DNA from: Burkholderia sp. PAMC 26561
GTDB taxonomy: Bacteria; Pseudomonadota; Gammaproteobacteria; Burkholderiales; Burkholderiaceae
DNA length: 64,000 nt
Direction of reading: 5' to 3'
Assembly (NCBI RefSeq): GCF_001557535.2
Contig: NZ_CP014308.1
Span: forward strand, 310,001-374,000
The position numbers and the translations under genes are program-made. The notes beneath the pieces were generated by a model. It ran no database searches and was not told the origin of the DNA. It saw nothing but the letters and a program-made list of their open reading frames with translations. Numbering within the stretch: position 1 is the stretch's first letter; the number at the start of each line of letters is the position of its first letter. This document shows positions 46,125 to 55,913 of the stretch, piece by piece.

Positions 46125-47269
46125 GCGGGGGGACTAGCATACAGACCCGAGAAAACGGGCGTTTGTTGCACACGAGAGAGGCCCATCCGGCTCACGGAAA
46201 ATTCGCATGGAAATTCTACTGAGGGTTCTGGACTGTATTCGGCGGCAGTCGAACTGGATCAGGCCGCGATCGTCTCAGTTCGACCAAAATCCGCCTTCGG
46301 GTTTCCGAATAGTCAATCGTCGTCTCGAGAAGTATCCGTCGCAAGCGATTCGACGCTCACTTAGAATCCCAAGGCGTAAAGAGCCGGATGTGCATCGGCA
46401 CAACAAGACCTAGCGTGGCTTCTTGAGGTTGCAGATTCTCACCGACCCAGGTTTTCAATTGCGGCAGCAACGCCCTTCCCCTACTCCGGGTGTAAACCGG
46501 AGCTCGACTCCGGTACTTTGATCTCGCTAATGCCTCGCTACGCTTTACCCCCAATGGAGGTCACCGCCGTCTTTTTGCCGGACGGATGCCTTCCGAGAAA
46601 GTTAGACTATTTACCTCGTTTCTGTCAGAAATGCTGTCGGGCGCAGCGGCGAAACAATAGCTTCGAAGGCCGCCCGCAGGCCTCTCCCCGGTCCAACCTG
46701 CACGCGACGATCGTGATAGCAACTCCGTTGCTCTTCTAGCTCGCACGCAAATCTGTATGTCAAACTCACTCACGGCAAGCACCGTTCGTCAATTTGCATT
46801 TGCATGGCAGTGGGACCTTCCAAAAGCGTGCCGCTACCGCAACTCCTCGATTCGTGAAGGTCACCCCTTCTGCTACCTAGACCACCGAACAAACTGTAGG
46901 ACCTCCTGCTCGCTGATGATAGTCCCAAGCATATAAGTGCATATACTCGTATAGTATTGCATGAACTCAGCGACTCGATAGGGGGAAGGATGGGCGCGTC
47001 CCCGAATTAGAGCGTGTGTCCCGCCGCTACAGAGCAGTTCATGAAGCTCGCCCGACAACGCTCGTAGGTTTTGACGACAATCTGACACATGCGGGACGTA
47101 CGGCGATGATTTCCGCGTCGTGGATTGAACGCGCTTAGTCCTCGGTGTCGAACCGACCAAACATTCAGTCTTGAGGATGAGGGATCTAGTGCAAATACCC
47201 TGCTTGAGACTGAGTTCGAACCTCCAGCAGAAAGTGCTGGACGATTTCTTTACTGACGGGAACATTCGA
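46125..47269. other. 1.1 kb region with no gene seen
   Basis: Between the IS3 end and the thiolase gene. A perfect seven-base hairpin (ACCGGAG/CTCCGGT) occurs around 46496-46514. Frames on both strands are short and unlike known proteins. It may be a decayed element. The thiolase promoter should lie near the right end, but no clear boxes stand out. Confidence 0.35.
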
Positions 47270-48457
47270 ATGCTAGATAAGCTTGATACCGTAATTTGTG
47301 AGCCGGTACGTACGGCGATTGGCACTTATGGTGGGTCGTTCAAGGACGTGCCCGCCACTGAGTTTGGCGCGATTGCAATCAAGGCTGCGGTTAGCCGGTC
47401 CGGCATCAAGCCGGAAGAAGTTTCTTCGGTCGTCATGGGCAATGTGGTTCAGGCGGGGAACCGCATGAACCCTGCTCGTCAGGCAGCGATAAATGGCGGA
47501 ATTCCTGTATTCGTACCGGCACAGACCGTCAATCGGGTTTGTGGTTCGGGTGTTCAGGCCCTCCTTGCTGGCGCACAGGAAATCGCATTCGGGGCAGCGA
47601 ACGCAGTAGTCGTCGGTGGAATGGAGAACATGGACAGAGCCCCGTATCTTTTACCGAGCGGCCGTTGGGGAGCTCGCATGGGGAATGTCGAAGTGCTCGA
47701 CAGCATGCTTACGGATGGACTCGTGGATGCGTTTTCATCAGAGCACTCTGGATGGCATACCGAAGACCTCGTTAGCGCTGTCGGTCTGACACGCGAGCAA
47801 CAGGACCGTTGGGCCGAGCGTTCACAACAGCTTTTTGGAAACGCGCAGGTAGCAAAGAAGTTTGTTACGGAAATCGTCCCGGTGGAACTTAAAGGGCGTA
47901 AAGGTCTTGTCACGTTTGACAAGGACGAGCATCCGCGACCTGACACAACGTACGAAACTCTGGCCAAGCTGCGCCCCGCCTTTCGCAAGGACGGCACGAT
48001 TACCGCCGGCAACGCCCCTGGGTTGAATAGCGGGGCGTCCGCAATGGTTGTGGCAAGCCGGTCGTTTTCCGACGCCAAAGGTCTCAATGCGGTCGCGCGA
48101 CTGCGGGGCTACGGCGTCGCGGCCGTCGAACCGGGAATGTTCGGGCTTGGCCCTGTCCCCGCTCTGGAACAGGCGATAGGACGCGCCGGATGGACCTTTA
48201 ATGACGTTGATCGGATTGAAATCAACGAAGCGTTTGCGGCGGTTCCGCTCGCCGTAATCGCAAAACTCGGACTGAACCACGAAATCGTGAACGTGGAAGG
48301 CGGGGCCATTGCGCACGGGCATCCGATTGGGGCAACGGGAGCAATCCTGATGACGCGTCTTATCCACTCGATGCGTCGCGATGGCTTAAAGCGAGGTCTC
48401 GTCTCGCTGTGCATCGGCGGCGGGCAAGGCATCGCCGTGGCAATCGAACTGCTTTGA
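47270..48457 (+). CDS. Thiolase (acetyl-CoA acetyltransferase family)
   Basis: A 395-residue thiolase. The acyl-binding cysteine is C91 in TVNRVCGSGVQALLAG. GGMENMDRAPYLL and EINEAFAAVP follow. The catalytic histidine is in GGAIAHGHPIGATGAIL, and the second cysteine is in SLCIGGGQGIAV. It can either condense two acetyl-CoA or cleave a 3-ketoacyl-CoA; it is alone here, with no dehydrogenase or phasin gene. The ATG at 47270 (MLDKLDTV) fits the family; the longer frame from 47171 has no conserved residues before it. The ribosome-binding site is weak. Confidence 0.9.
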   Translation: MLDKLDTVICEPVRTAIGTYGGSFKDVPATEFGAIAIKAAVSRSGIKPEEVSSVVMGNVVQAGNRMNPARQAAINGGIPVFVPAQTVNRVCGSGVQALLAGAQEIAFGAANAVVVGGMENMDRAPYLLPSGRWGARMGNVEVLDSMLTDGLVDAFSSEHSGWHTEDLVSAVGLTREQQDRWAERSQQLFGNAQVAKKFVTEIVPVELKGRKGLVTFDKDEHPRPDTTYETLAKLRPAFRKDGTITAGNAPGLNSGASAMVVASRSFSDAKGLNAVARLRGYGVAAVEPGMFGLGPVPALEQAIGRAGWTFNDVDRIEINEAFAAVPLAVIAKLGLNHEIVNVEGGAIAHGHPIGATGAILMTRLIHSMRRDGLKRGLVSLCIGGGQGIAVAIELL

Positions 48458-48470
48458 TGGTCAGGCACCG

Positions 48471-48496
48471 GGCGTGGCCTTGTCAACAGCCACGCC
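48471..48496 (+). terminator. Hairpin after the thiolase gene
   Basis: GGCGTGGC (48471-48478) and GCCACGCC (48489-48496) form a perfect eight-base GC-rich stem with a ten-base loop, 13 bases after the stop. There is no T-run, so termination may be weak or Rho-assisted. Confidence 0.5.
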
Positions 48497-48928
48497 TGGC
48501 GCAATGCCCATCGGTCGCGACAGTTGGGTACAGATCTGATGCTTAGTGTTATCGAAAAGTCCGAAAAAGAGATTCACCACCGACCGGCCATGGGCGTACA
48601 GATATCGATTTGGTGAGGCTCCTCTCGATCATGGCCAGATTGGTAGGAAACTGTCATTCAGCATTGCAAACGCTGCCTCAAATTGCGCTTGACGTGCGAG
48701 CGCGAAGGCCGCGGGGCGTCACGTCGATTTTCGGGATGCAACCTCATACGTAAGTATCCGATCTACACCGTTGCGAATTACGCTTACGCGCGAGAAGATT
48801 GGCCACTTAGATAGCGGACCGCGACGAATTGCGCCCCGTGCTTACTACGCATTGCGCGAATCTGCTGCTGTTTCCGATTCCTGGGTTCCCGGATGATGCA
48901 TGCATTCCAAACCAACAGGAGCAGCGCC
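48497..48928. other. Intergenic region, no gene seen
   Basis: About 430 bases between the thiolase hairpin and the DUF2970 gene. No recognisable coding sequence or repeat. Confidence 0.4.
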
Positions 48929-49132
48929 ATGGAATTCCTCCGACTCGTCCGTATCGTTCTATCCAGCTTCTTCGGCGTGCGTAAGCGTGCGTCGCATGAG
49001 GCGGACTTCGCCAACGTGAACTTTTTCCTGCTGCCGTTCGTGGCCGTGTTTATGGCAGTGGTCATCGGCGCGATCTTATTGGGCTTTGTGCACCTGGTCG
49101 CGCACTCGACAAGCGCAATGCAGGGCTTCTAA
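48929..49132 (+). CDS. DUF2970-domain small membrane protein
   Basis: A 67-residue protein with an amphipathic start (MEFLRLVRIVLSSFFGVRKR) and one long hydrophobic segment (about 33-58, FLLPFVAVFMAVVIGAILLG). This matches DUF2970, common in beta-proteobacteria, of unknown function. AGGAG lies upstream of the ATG at 48929; an ATG at 48893 is in frame but not needed. It may associate with respiratory or membrane complexes. Not in an operon here. Confidence 0.75.
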   Translation: MEFLRLVRIVLSSFFGVRKRASHEADFANVNFFLLPFVAVFMAVVIGAILLGFVHLVAHSTSAMQGF

Positions 49133-49224
49133 GTCGCGGTCGCTACATTGGCCGCCCAACTCGGCTGCTATTGGGGAATATGGCTTAACAGCAACGGGTT
49201 CATCACGGTCGCGCTGAAAATAAA

Positions 49225-50652
49225 TCAGATTGATGCGTGGACCGCCGGGTCATCGAGAATCTCGGCAAGGGCGCATATGGCTCCATCAATCCTGACGCTC
49301 CAGGGATGCCCAAAGTTGATCCGTACACAATTCTGGAATGCGTGCCTGGCAGAAAAGATCGGACCAGGCGCGATGCTGATACCACGGCCGATCGCGAGCC
49401 GGTGCAGCGCCATTGCATCGACCGCGTCCGGCAATTGCAGCCACAGGAAGTAACCGCCCGAGGGCGTCACCCATCTGACCTCACGCGGCAGGTAGCGCCG
49501 CAAAGCCGCCTCCATGGCTGCACGTTGCGTCTGCATCGCGGCGTGCAGCTTGCGCAGATGCCGGTCGAACCCGCCGTGCTCCAGGTAGTCCGCTATGCCC
49601 GCCTGCGCAGGGATGCTGGCCGAGAGCGTCGTCATCAGTTTGAGCCGCTGCACGCGATCCGCGAAGCGTCCAGCGGACACCCATCCAATACGATAGCCCG
49701 GCGCAAGCGTCTTCGAAAACGAACTGCAGTGCATGACCAGTCCGTTGCCATCGAAGGCTTTCGCAGGGAGTGGCCGGTCACGGCTGAAGTGCAACTCCGA
49801 ATAAACGTCGTCCTCGATCAGCGGTACGTCGCGCGCTGCAAGCATGTCAACGAGCAACTTCTTCTTTTCGTCGGAAAGGGTGACGCCGGTGGGATTCTGG
49901 AAATTGGTCATGAACCAGCATGCGCGAATCGGATGCTTGTCGAGCGCAGCGGCGAGCGCGTCGAGGTCGAGGCCTGTGACCGGATGGACCGGAATCTCGA
50001 CTGCGCGCAAATCGAGCCGCTCAATGGCCTGCAGGGCCGCGTAGAAGCCCGGCGACTCGACCGCGACAACGTCGCCCGGACGCGTGACGGCCATCAGACA
50101 CAGATTTAGCGCCTCCAGCGCGCCGTTGGTCACGACGATCTCCTCAGGCGGGATCGATACACCGGTGGCCACATAGCGCAGCGCGATCTGGCGGCGAAGA
50201 TGGTCGTTGCCGGGCGGCAGATCCACGACCGTGCTCCATGGACTGAGCGCGCGCGTGCCATGGGTCAGCGATTTGAGCAGACGGGCTGAAGGGAACAACA
50301 GGGGTGACGGGAACGCCGAGCCGAGCGGCACGATGTCGGGGTGCTTCGCGGCATCGAGCACGGAAAACACCAGATCGCTAATATCGACCTTCGTTGAATC
50401 GGCAAGCGGCATGTCCTGATGCGAGGGCACCTGTTTGACCGCCGCACCGGGCGTCACGAAGTAGCCCGCGCGTTCTACGGCGCGGATCAGCCCCCACTCT
50501 TCTAGCAGATAGTACGCGCGGAAAACCGTTGACTGACTGACACCGCGCTGCGCGATGATCTGCCGGAGCGACGGCAGGCGGGAGCCTATCGGAATTTGCC
50601 CCGACCGGATCCCATCAGCGATCGAGTTGGCGAGAGCCTCGTAGCGTTTCAT
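49225..50652 (-). CDS. MocR-type regulator (GntR helix-turn-helix plus aminotransferase fold)
   Basis: A 475-residue fusion of a GntR winged helix (1-70, IPIGSRLPSLRQIIAQRGVS) to a PLP-dependent aminotransferase-like domain (about 110-475). The PLP lysine lies in SSFSKTLAPGYRIG, after FMTNFQNPTGVTLS and IEDDVYSEL. MocR proteins use bound PLP and an amino compound to control nearby genes, often amino-acid or vitamin B6 metabolism. No divergent target gene is adjacent; the closest downstream gene is DUF2970, convergent. Start ATG at 50652. Confidence 0.88.
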   Translation of the reverse strand: MKRYEALANSIADGIRSGQIPIGSRLPSLRQIIAQRGVSQSTVFRAYYLLEEWGLIRAVERAGYFVTPGAAVKQVPSHQDMPLADSTKVDISDLVFSVLDAAKHPDIVPLGSAFPSPLLFPSARLLKSLTHGTRALSPWSTVVDLPPGNDHLRRQIALRYVATGVSIPPEEIVVTNGALEALNLCLMAVTRPGDVVAVESPGFYAALQAIERLDLRAVEIPVHPVTGLDLDALAAALDKHPIRACWFMTNFQNPTGVTLSDEKKKLLVDMLAARDVPLIEDDVYSELHFSRDRPLPAKAFDGNGLVMHCSSFSKTLAPGYRIGWVSAGRFADRVQRLKLMTTLSASIPAQAGIADYLEHGGFDRHLRKLHAAMQTQRAAMEAALRRYLPREVRWVTPSGGYFLWLQLPDAVDAMALHRLAIGRGISIAPGPIFSARHAFQNCVRINFGHPWSVRIDGAICALAEILDDPAVHASI

Positions 50653-51019
50653 GATGGGTTTTTCTTCAAATGTTTATCCCATGTTTAGGTCGCCGTCGCC
50701 GGACGTCGTGCAATGCTCCGTTGCATATGACCACCAAGCGAAGCACTCAAAACGCAGTTACTGGCATTGCAATTCGACATGGTCCGTTTTCCCTCGCACC
50801 ACGCAATATCCGAGCAAAGTGTACGCTAGAACTTCTTATGCGACGTGCTCGAAAGGCTCCGAGCGATGGACAGCCAGAAACGACTGTCGGCAGGTAAAGT
50901 CTCCGACTTTACCTGCCGACAGCATTACCCTATATCACCGGCAAGGGTCGAGCGGCCACTTAGCTCAATGTGAACTGATCTGACCTAAGCCTTCGAATGT
51001 CACGCGTTGTGTCGGAATC
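50653..51019. other. Intergenic region holding the hairpin
   Basis: The MocR promoter should lie here, on the right of its start at 50652. No coding frame is recognised; apart from the long hairpin nothing is seen. Confidence 0.4.
50884..50922 (-). terminator. Perfect 18-bp hairpin with 3-base loop
   Basis: The arms at 50884-50901 and 50905-50922 are perfect complements (CTGTCGGCAGGTAAAGTC on the left), with a TCC loop. It lies about 100 bases after the amidase stop, on the amidase strand, before the MocR gene. It is followed on that strand by only a weak T-rich stretch. A terminator is the simplest reading; a regulator-binding site is possible. Confidence 0.55.
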
Positions 51020-52474
51020 TCAATTGACGTTCGGCGCCGGAATCGAACCCAGGACCGAAGACACCAGAGCAGCAATATCCAGAAGTCTAACGTCATCACC
51101 CGCCTTTCCATCGAGTTCGAGACCGATCGGCAGACCGCCGGAGGAGAGCCCCATCGGGATGCTGATACCAGGCAGACCGGCACAGCTCGAAGCGAACACG
51201 TTCTTCGCGATGTTGAGAGCTGGCACTTCCTTGCCCGCAATCGTTACCACCGAGTTGGTGCCGATCGGAGGGGCCACAAGCGGCGTCGTCGGGAACAGAA
51301 TTGCCTCAATCCCGTTCGCACGAAACGCATCGGCGTAACGCTGCTGAAGCGACGGGCGCAACACGTTGAGCGAGTGCTGATAGTCCGCGACGGAAACATA
51401 ATTGGGCGCCCCCGGTACGACTGCATCGCTCCAGAAGAAGTCGACGTTTGCGCCGAGGCCCTTGTAGATGTCATCGAACGAGACAGGCGCCTGGATCTCT
51501 TTCACATATTCCGTAACGTGCGGCATCGTTTCGTGGAAGAAAATCGGCCAGTTCGCTTGATATGCGAGGGTCTGGAAATCGTCGCCAAGATCGATTTCTA
51601 CAACTTCTGCGCCGGCGTCTTTCAGCTTAGCAAGCGACTCGTAGAACGTACGTTCAACTTCCTGGTCGACCAGGTCCAGGTGTGTTTGAGGAGCAAAGCC
51701 GAAACGTACGCCTTTCAACGATTTGGGAGAAGAGCTAGCGAGGGAGAGTGACGAGCCCGTAACGACTGCATCAAGCAGCGCCACGTCTGCAACGCTTCGT
51801 GCCATCGGTCCCGGCGTGTCGAACGTATTGGCAATCGGCGCGACGCCGGTGCCGGCCCAGCGACCTGTCGACGGACGGAAGCCAACTACGCCGGAGAACG
51901 ACGCGGGAACCCGGATTGAGCCGACAGTGTCACCCCCGAACGCGGCGGGCACCAGACGGCCGCCAACGGAGGCGCCGGCGCCACCCGAAGAGCCACCAGT
52001 CACTCGCGTCAGGTCATACGGATTGACTGCTTGACCGTAGTGCGCGTTCAAGCCCGTCAAACCGTAGGACATTTCTACTAGGTTGTTCTTGCCAAAGATA
52101 ACCGCGCCAGCATTGCGCAGTGATGCCACAATCGTTGCGTCTTTCTTCGGCCTGAACCCTGCGAGGACCTTCGTGCCGATGGACGTCGGCAGATCGAAAG
52201 TGTTCATGCTATCTTTAACCGCGATCGGCACGCCATGGAGCGGCCCCAATATCTTGCCAGCGCTGCGATGCTCGTCGGCTTTCGCTGCCGCTTCGAGCAC
52301 TACGTCTTCGTAGATCGTGATGAAAGCGTTCCTACCCTTGAGGTCGCGGTTTCGGCTTAACAGTGCCGCTGCATAGGTACTGGCCGAAACCGAGCCGTCC
52401 TTAATGGCAGCTGCAGCTTCCGTAACCGTGAGGTCGTGCAAATTTTTGGATGTATTCGTGAAATCTTTTGACAT
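51020..52474 (-). CDS. Amidase-signature-family enzyme
   Basis: A 484-residue amidase. The catalytic lysine is K87 (HGVPIAVKDSMN), the cis-serine is in VTGGSSGGAGAS (162-163), and the nucleophile is S186 in GDTVGSIRVPASFSG. All are present and the length is normal. Members hydrolyse amides such as indoleacetamide, or serve as tRNA amidotransferase subunits. Here it stands alone beside a divergent AraC regulator, so a catabolic amidase is likely. Start at 52474 (MSKDFTNTSKN). No signal peptide. Confidence 0.88.
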   Translation of the reverse strand: MSKDFTNTSKNLHDLTVTEAAAAIKDGSVSASTYAAALLSRNRDLKGRNAFITIYEDVVLEAAAKADEHRSAGKILGPLHGVPIAVKDSMNTFDLPTSIGTKVLAGFRPKKDATIVASLRNAGAVIFGKNNLVEMSYGLTGLNAHYGQAVNPYDLTRVTGGSSGGAGASVGGRLVPAAFGGDTVGSIRVPASFSGVVGFRPSTGRWAGTGVAPIANTFDTPGPMARSVADVALLDAVVTGSSLSLASSSPKSLKGVRFGFAPQTHLDLVDQEVERTFYESLAKLKDAGAEVVEIDLGDDFQTLAYQANWPIFFHETMPHVTEYVKEIQAPVSFDDIYKGLGANVDFFWSDAVVPGAPNYVSVADYQHSLNVLRPSLQQRYADAFRANGIEAILFPTTPLVAPPIGTNSVVTIAGKEVPALNIAKNVFASSCAGLPGISIPMGLSSGGLPIGLELDGKAGDDVRLLDIAALVSSVLGSIPAPNVN

Positions 52475-52699
52475 GATGGTTTTCCGTTCGTTTAAAGGAA
52501 ACTTCAGTAGGCACGGTGCAGCTTATCGCCGTGCCTTAAGTTGCCGCTCGACCCGAAATGCCATATGCTTTGCTGATCGTGCCACTCTCCAAAATATACG
52601 AACGCACCCTAAACTTAGAAGAGTCGGCAGCCGGCTGGCCGAGAAGGGAAACACCTCGCGGCTTCGCAGTTTCTGGTTCGAAACTGACCGGGAGGTGAC
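52475..52699. promoter_or_regulatory. Divergent promoter region, amidase / AraC
   Basis: A 225-base gap between the leftward amidase and rightward AraC gene. Arrangement suggests that the AraC protein controls the amidase from here. No clear direct repeat was picked out. Confidence 0.4.
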
Positions 52700-53644
52700 A
52701 TGACGGCACTTGGCGATGAGCTCGTGGTGGCAGCCGGCGACAGCATCGATCACTGGCACGACGTCACGTGCCGAGACTATTCGGCTTCTGAATATAAACG
52801 TGAGACTGGGGAGCTCTTCAGCGCAAGCATTGCACGCAGGCAATTCGGACCGCTTTCGCTGAGTGGCGTTTCGTCGGCTGGTTTTGGCGCTGCCCGTCTT
52901 ATTCGCAGCCCATCCGACATTCGCAAGGATCCGCGCGACCATTTCATGGTCTTTCTGGTGGAAGAAGGTGGCGTTAGCGTGTCGCAGGAGGGCAGGGAAA
53001 TGACAGCGCGGGCCGGCGACCTGTTCCTTTACGACCAGGCGCGGCCGTTCACCCTGGAATTCCAGGAAAGTTACTCGGGCATTATGCTCAACATCCCTCG
53101 CCCGATGCTTGAAACGCGCCTACCCTCAGCCGGTCGACTTATTGCTAATCGCATTTCCGGCGAATCAAAGCTTGGCGAGTTAGCGGGAACTATTGTTCGC
53201 CAGATTATGGGGCTTGACGAGCAATTGAAGGATCCCACCATCGATCGCCTTGGTGGCTCCGCACTCGACATCCTTGCCACCACACTTGATGCACAGGCCT
53301 CGAATGAGCTTCTCCTGACATCCAGACACCACCGCCTTCTGGAGCAGGTTAAGGGCTATATGCTCGCCCATCTGCATGAGGCCGGTATGGACCTTGAGAC
53401 GATTGCGCGGGCCCAGAATATGGCCCCGCGAACTCTCAACAGAGTCTTCGCGACCGAAGGCACCACGCCCATAAGATGGTTGTGGCAGCAACGCCTGAGC
53501 GCCAGCCATCTTGCGCTGACCGAGGGACGAGTAAGGAATGTTACTGAAGCGGCACTAAACTTCGGTTTTAGCGATCTTTCTCATTTCAGTCGCACATTCA
53601 AATCAGCGTTCGGGAAGTCCCCTCATGCATTGGTACGAAAATAG
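52700..53644 (+). CDS. AraC-family regulator (FeaR-like ligand domain)
   Basis: A 314-residue regulator. The N-terminal part (FGPLSLSGVSS, DHFMVFLVEEGG, GDLFLYDQARPF) matches the AraC-binding-like domain of FeaR/NphR-type regulators. The C-terminal AraC helix-turn-helix pair follows at about 215-312 (ETIARAQNMAPRTLNRVFA; EAALNFGFSDLSHFSRTFKS). FeaR-like proteins respond to aromatic amines or related compounds. GGGAGGTG precedes the ATG at 52700. Divergent to the amidase, which is its likely target. Confidence 0.85.
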   Translation: MTALGDELVVAAGDSIDHWHDVTCRDYSASEYKRETGELFSASIARRQFGPLSLSGVSSAGFGAARLIRSPSDIRKDPRDHFMVFLVEEGGVSVSQEGREMTARAGDLFLYDQARPFTLEFQESYSGIMLNIPRPMLETRLPSAGRLIANRISGESKLGELAGTIVRQIMGLDEQLKDPTIDRLGGSALDILATTLDAQASNELLLTSRHHRLLEQVKGYMLAHLHEAGMDLETIARAQNMAPRTLNRVFATEGTTPIRWLWQQRLSASHLALTEGRVRNVTEAALNFGFSDLSHFSRTFKSAFGKSPHALVRK

Positions 53645-54054
53645 CCGTATTGATTGATGCGATATCAACGCCCGCGCTGACGCGGTGACCACGTTTGAAT
53701 CCCAATATTGGGATTAGTTGGCCGAAAGCATTCGACAGATTGATTCGTATTCGGTGCGTGCAAATGGGGACGTCGTCTCCACCATTCTCGGCGACGATGA
53801 ATGAACCTTCACGACAGATTCAAACAAAATCACGTGGTGGCTGGACGCCCGCATATGGCGGAACAACGTCAATATCATAGCTGCACACAAATTAAAAACT
53901 ACGATCGACAAGACCGGGGCGAACCCTTTCACGCTTACCAAGGCGGGAGTGGTCGAAGCTAGCAAGTTTTCTCGTCGACATACAGCTCAATTTCGACAAG
54001 ACGTAAGCGGTGTTTTCTCCACACTACGAAGGAAGCGTGAGGATTAGCGGTCCG
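53645..54054. other. Intergenic region, no gene seen
   Basis: About 410 bases between convergent AraC and J-domain genes. Frames are short; nothing resembles a known protein or element end. Confidence 0.4.
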
Positions 54055-55182
54055 CTAAAACGGCATATCGTCGTAACGCGGCGCGGCCAATGACCGCTTC
54101 ACAATCTTTAGCCATTCCTTCAGTTGCTTGATGTCTTCGAATACGAGCAGGTCATGTTCAAGGGCGTGGAGGCTCTCCTGCAGCGAGAAGATATCAGAGG
54201 CAAGATTGCGCATGATGGTGCCGGGCGACACGTCGATGAAGGGTGGAATTCCGTAGCTGTGCTTGAATCCGTTCTCGACATGCAGGATTTCGTGGTCGAG
54301 TTCACCGACCTGTTCCTTTAGTATCTTGTTGTAGTGTTTCAACCGGTCTTCGCCGATGTTGTTGATGGCGCTTTGGTCGATATGTTCCAGCTCCAACTGC
54401 AACTCAAGTAATTGCAACAGGCTGTTTTTGCTATACGCCTGATTGGCCCTTTGCATGAGAGCGGTCTTCCGCTCACGTTCCTGCGGATCAGTTTCTCGAT
54501 CAGGATGAAGAGCGCTGGCTAGTTTTCGGTAGACCTCGCGAATCGATAAGCTGAGCTCTGCCTGCTCCGCTTGTTCTCGTGCCTCTGCAGCGAGTTGTTT
54601 AGGGGTTTTTTTTCGTTTCGCGCGTCGTTCTTCACGAGCTTGGTTTTCGACGGCGTCTTGTTTTCGGAGCTGCTCCATTTGCGCCTGCGCGCGCTGCAGC
54701 ACATCCTCGGGCGAACTCATGTCAACGTCGTCGCCTAACTCAACGCCGAGCATGGCTTCGAGCGCGAATTTCATATCATCAAACTCGGCGGCAGCTTCAC
54801 TGTCAAAGTCAGATTCGCTGTAACGGTTGTAAATCGTCTTAAGTTCCGGATCATCGCTCTCGGCGACCAACTCCCCCGCCAAGTCGCTGATCAGGTCGGC
54901 AATCGTGCGCCGCTCGGATTTAGTCAGCCCCTTCATATCGTATGTTTGTTCCAGGCGATAAACGAGCTTGGTACGCAACTCGATGGAAGTTTGCTCAAGG
55001 GGCGCGAACTCGCTAAGGTATTTCCGATGGAAGGCAGGCATTGCAGCCTCCCAGGCACTCAGCCGAGCACGCCGCTTTTCGATCTGCTTGATCAGCGTGT
55101 TGAATGCCTTTTGCCCCTTCGACAGATGAGCCTTATTGTGGTCGGGAGCAATGCTGATGGCCCTGAGATTTGTCCTGGTCAT
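54055..55182 (-). CDS. J-domain protein with coiled-coil region
   Basis: A 375-residue protein. A long charged helical part comes first (about 15-205, including QAQMEQLRKQDAVENQAREE and KRKKTPKQLAAEAREQAEQA). An internal J-domain follows with the HPD motif at 226-228 (VYRKLASALHPDRETD), then more helices. J-domains stimulate Hsp70 ATPase, so this could be an adaptor delivering a specific client. No Hsp70 gene is near. The ATG at 55182 (MTRTNLRAISIAPDHNKA) has GGAAG upstream; the frame to 55299 is not conserved. Similar genes occur in genomic islands. Role unknown. Confidence 0.72.
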   Translation of the reverse strand: MTRTNLRAISIAPDHNKAHLSKGQKAFNTLIKQIEKRRARLSAWEAAMPAFHRKYLSEFAPLEQTSIELRTKLVYRLEQTYDMKGLTKSERRTIADLISDLAGELVAESDDPELKTIYNRYSESDFDSEAAAEFDDMKFALEAMLGVELGDDVDMSSPEDVLQRAQAQMEQLRKQDAVENQAREERRAKRKKTPKQLAAEAREQAEQAELSLSIREVYRKLASALHPDRETDPQERERKTALMQRANQAYSKNSLLQLLELQLELEHIDQSAINNIGEDRLKHYNKILKEQVGELDHEILHVENGFKHSYGIPPFIDVSPGTIMRNLASDIFSLQESLHALEHDLLVFEDIKQLKEWLKIVKRSLAAPRYDDMPF

Positions 55183-55240
55183 AGGATGACTTCCGCTGGT
55201 CGATGCTGGAGAGCGAGCAGCCACTATTTTAACGGAGGTC

Positions 55241-55275
55241 GCTATAGCCGCGTTGGTTCCGCACGCGGCTATAGC
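55241..55275. repeat. Perfect 13-bp inverted repeat upstream of the J-domain gene
   Basis: GCTATAGCCGCGT (55241-55253) and ACGCGGCTATAGC (55263-55275) are exact complements around nine bases, about 60 bases before the J-domain start. It may be an operator, or a terminator of an element that was inserted here. No T-run follows on either strand. Confidence 0.55.
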
Positions 55276-55356
55276 GGAGCACGTGCACGTCACGATCAAT
55301 GATCGACTCAGGCCGGCAGCGTGTCGAACGCCGATTGGACCCCGAGCGTAGTCTCT

Positions 55357-55810
55357 TCAGACGTGGGTTGTCGCAAGCTGCGTGCGTTTGGCGAAGTTAA
55401 ACGGCAATAAGTCGCCGATGTCTCTTCTGCTCAGCGGGCAGATCGTACTCGATGCGCCGGCGCGGCAACTCTGCCGGCAGCGGCTTGCGCCCACGCTTGC
55501 CGCGCTCGGGCTCATCAAGCTTCGGCAATCCCGTATCGGGCAGCGCGAATGCGTCATCCGAATCATCGTCACCGAGTTCAGTCGCGGCGATCTGCTCGGC
55601 TTCGTCGAATATGCGATCCTTGAGTTTCTCGCTGCTCGGCGCGAAGCGCTTGAGCTGCGCCAGACGGAACAACTCCTCGAGTTGCCCGACGCGTTGCACA
55701 AGTTGCTGGTTGTGGGACTGAAGCTCGAGAATGCGCGCGATCAGCTCATCGGGCGAGAGCTGTTTGAGATCGTCCTCAGCGGACGGATGACTGGCGTCGA
55801 TATCCGTGTC
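55357..55810 (-). pseudogene. IS66 TnpC transposase, internal deletion
   Basis: The frame after a TAG at 55811-55813 reads the TnpC N-terminal part (LSPDELIARILELQSHNQQL, then VGQLEELFRLAQLKRFAPSS and GRKPLPAELPRRRIEYDLPA). It stops being TnpC-like after EQKR, where the zinc-finger and DDE regions should follow. One base out of frame, DIGDLLPFNFAKR continues to 55357 and resembles the C-terminal end of TnpC. About 1 kb appears deleted between the two. No ATG start is visible either. Confidence 0.6.
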
Positions 55811-55913
55811 CTAAAGGATACCGACGCCGCACACCGGATGGGTTTACGTCAAAGTGTAACAATCGCGGCGGGCGTCGCGCGCGATACGCCCGGCGCGCTG
55901 CTACTGAACACGT

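Noticed and set aside
44914..46137. 407-codon open frame on the plus strand
   Set aside because: Complement of the IS3 orfB/orfA genes.
46380..46620. Hairpin-rich segment that might be a group II intron end
   Set aside because: No reverse-transcriptase frame, domain V or intron boundary could be found.
51035..51062. tRNA-3'-end-like string (GGTTCGATTCC) on the minus strand
   Set aside because: It lies in frame inside the last codons of the amidase gene, and no acceptor, D- or anticodon arms can be built around it.
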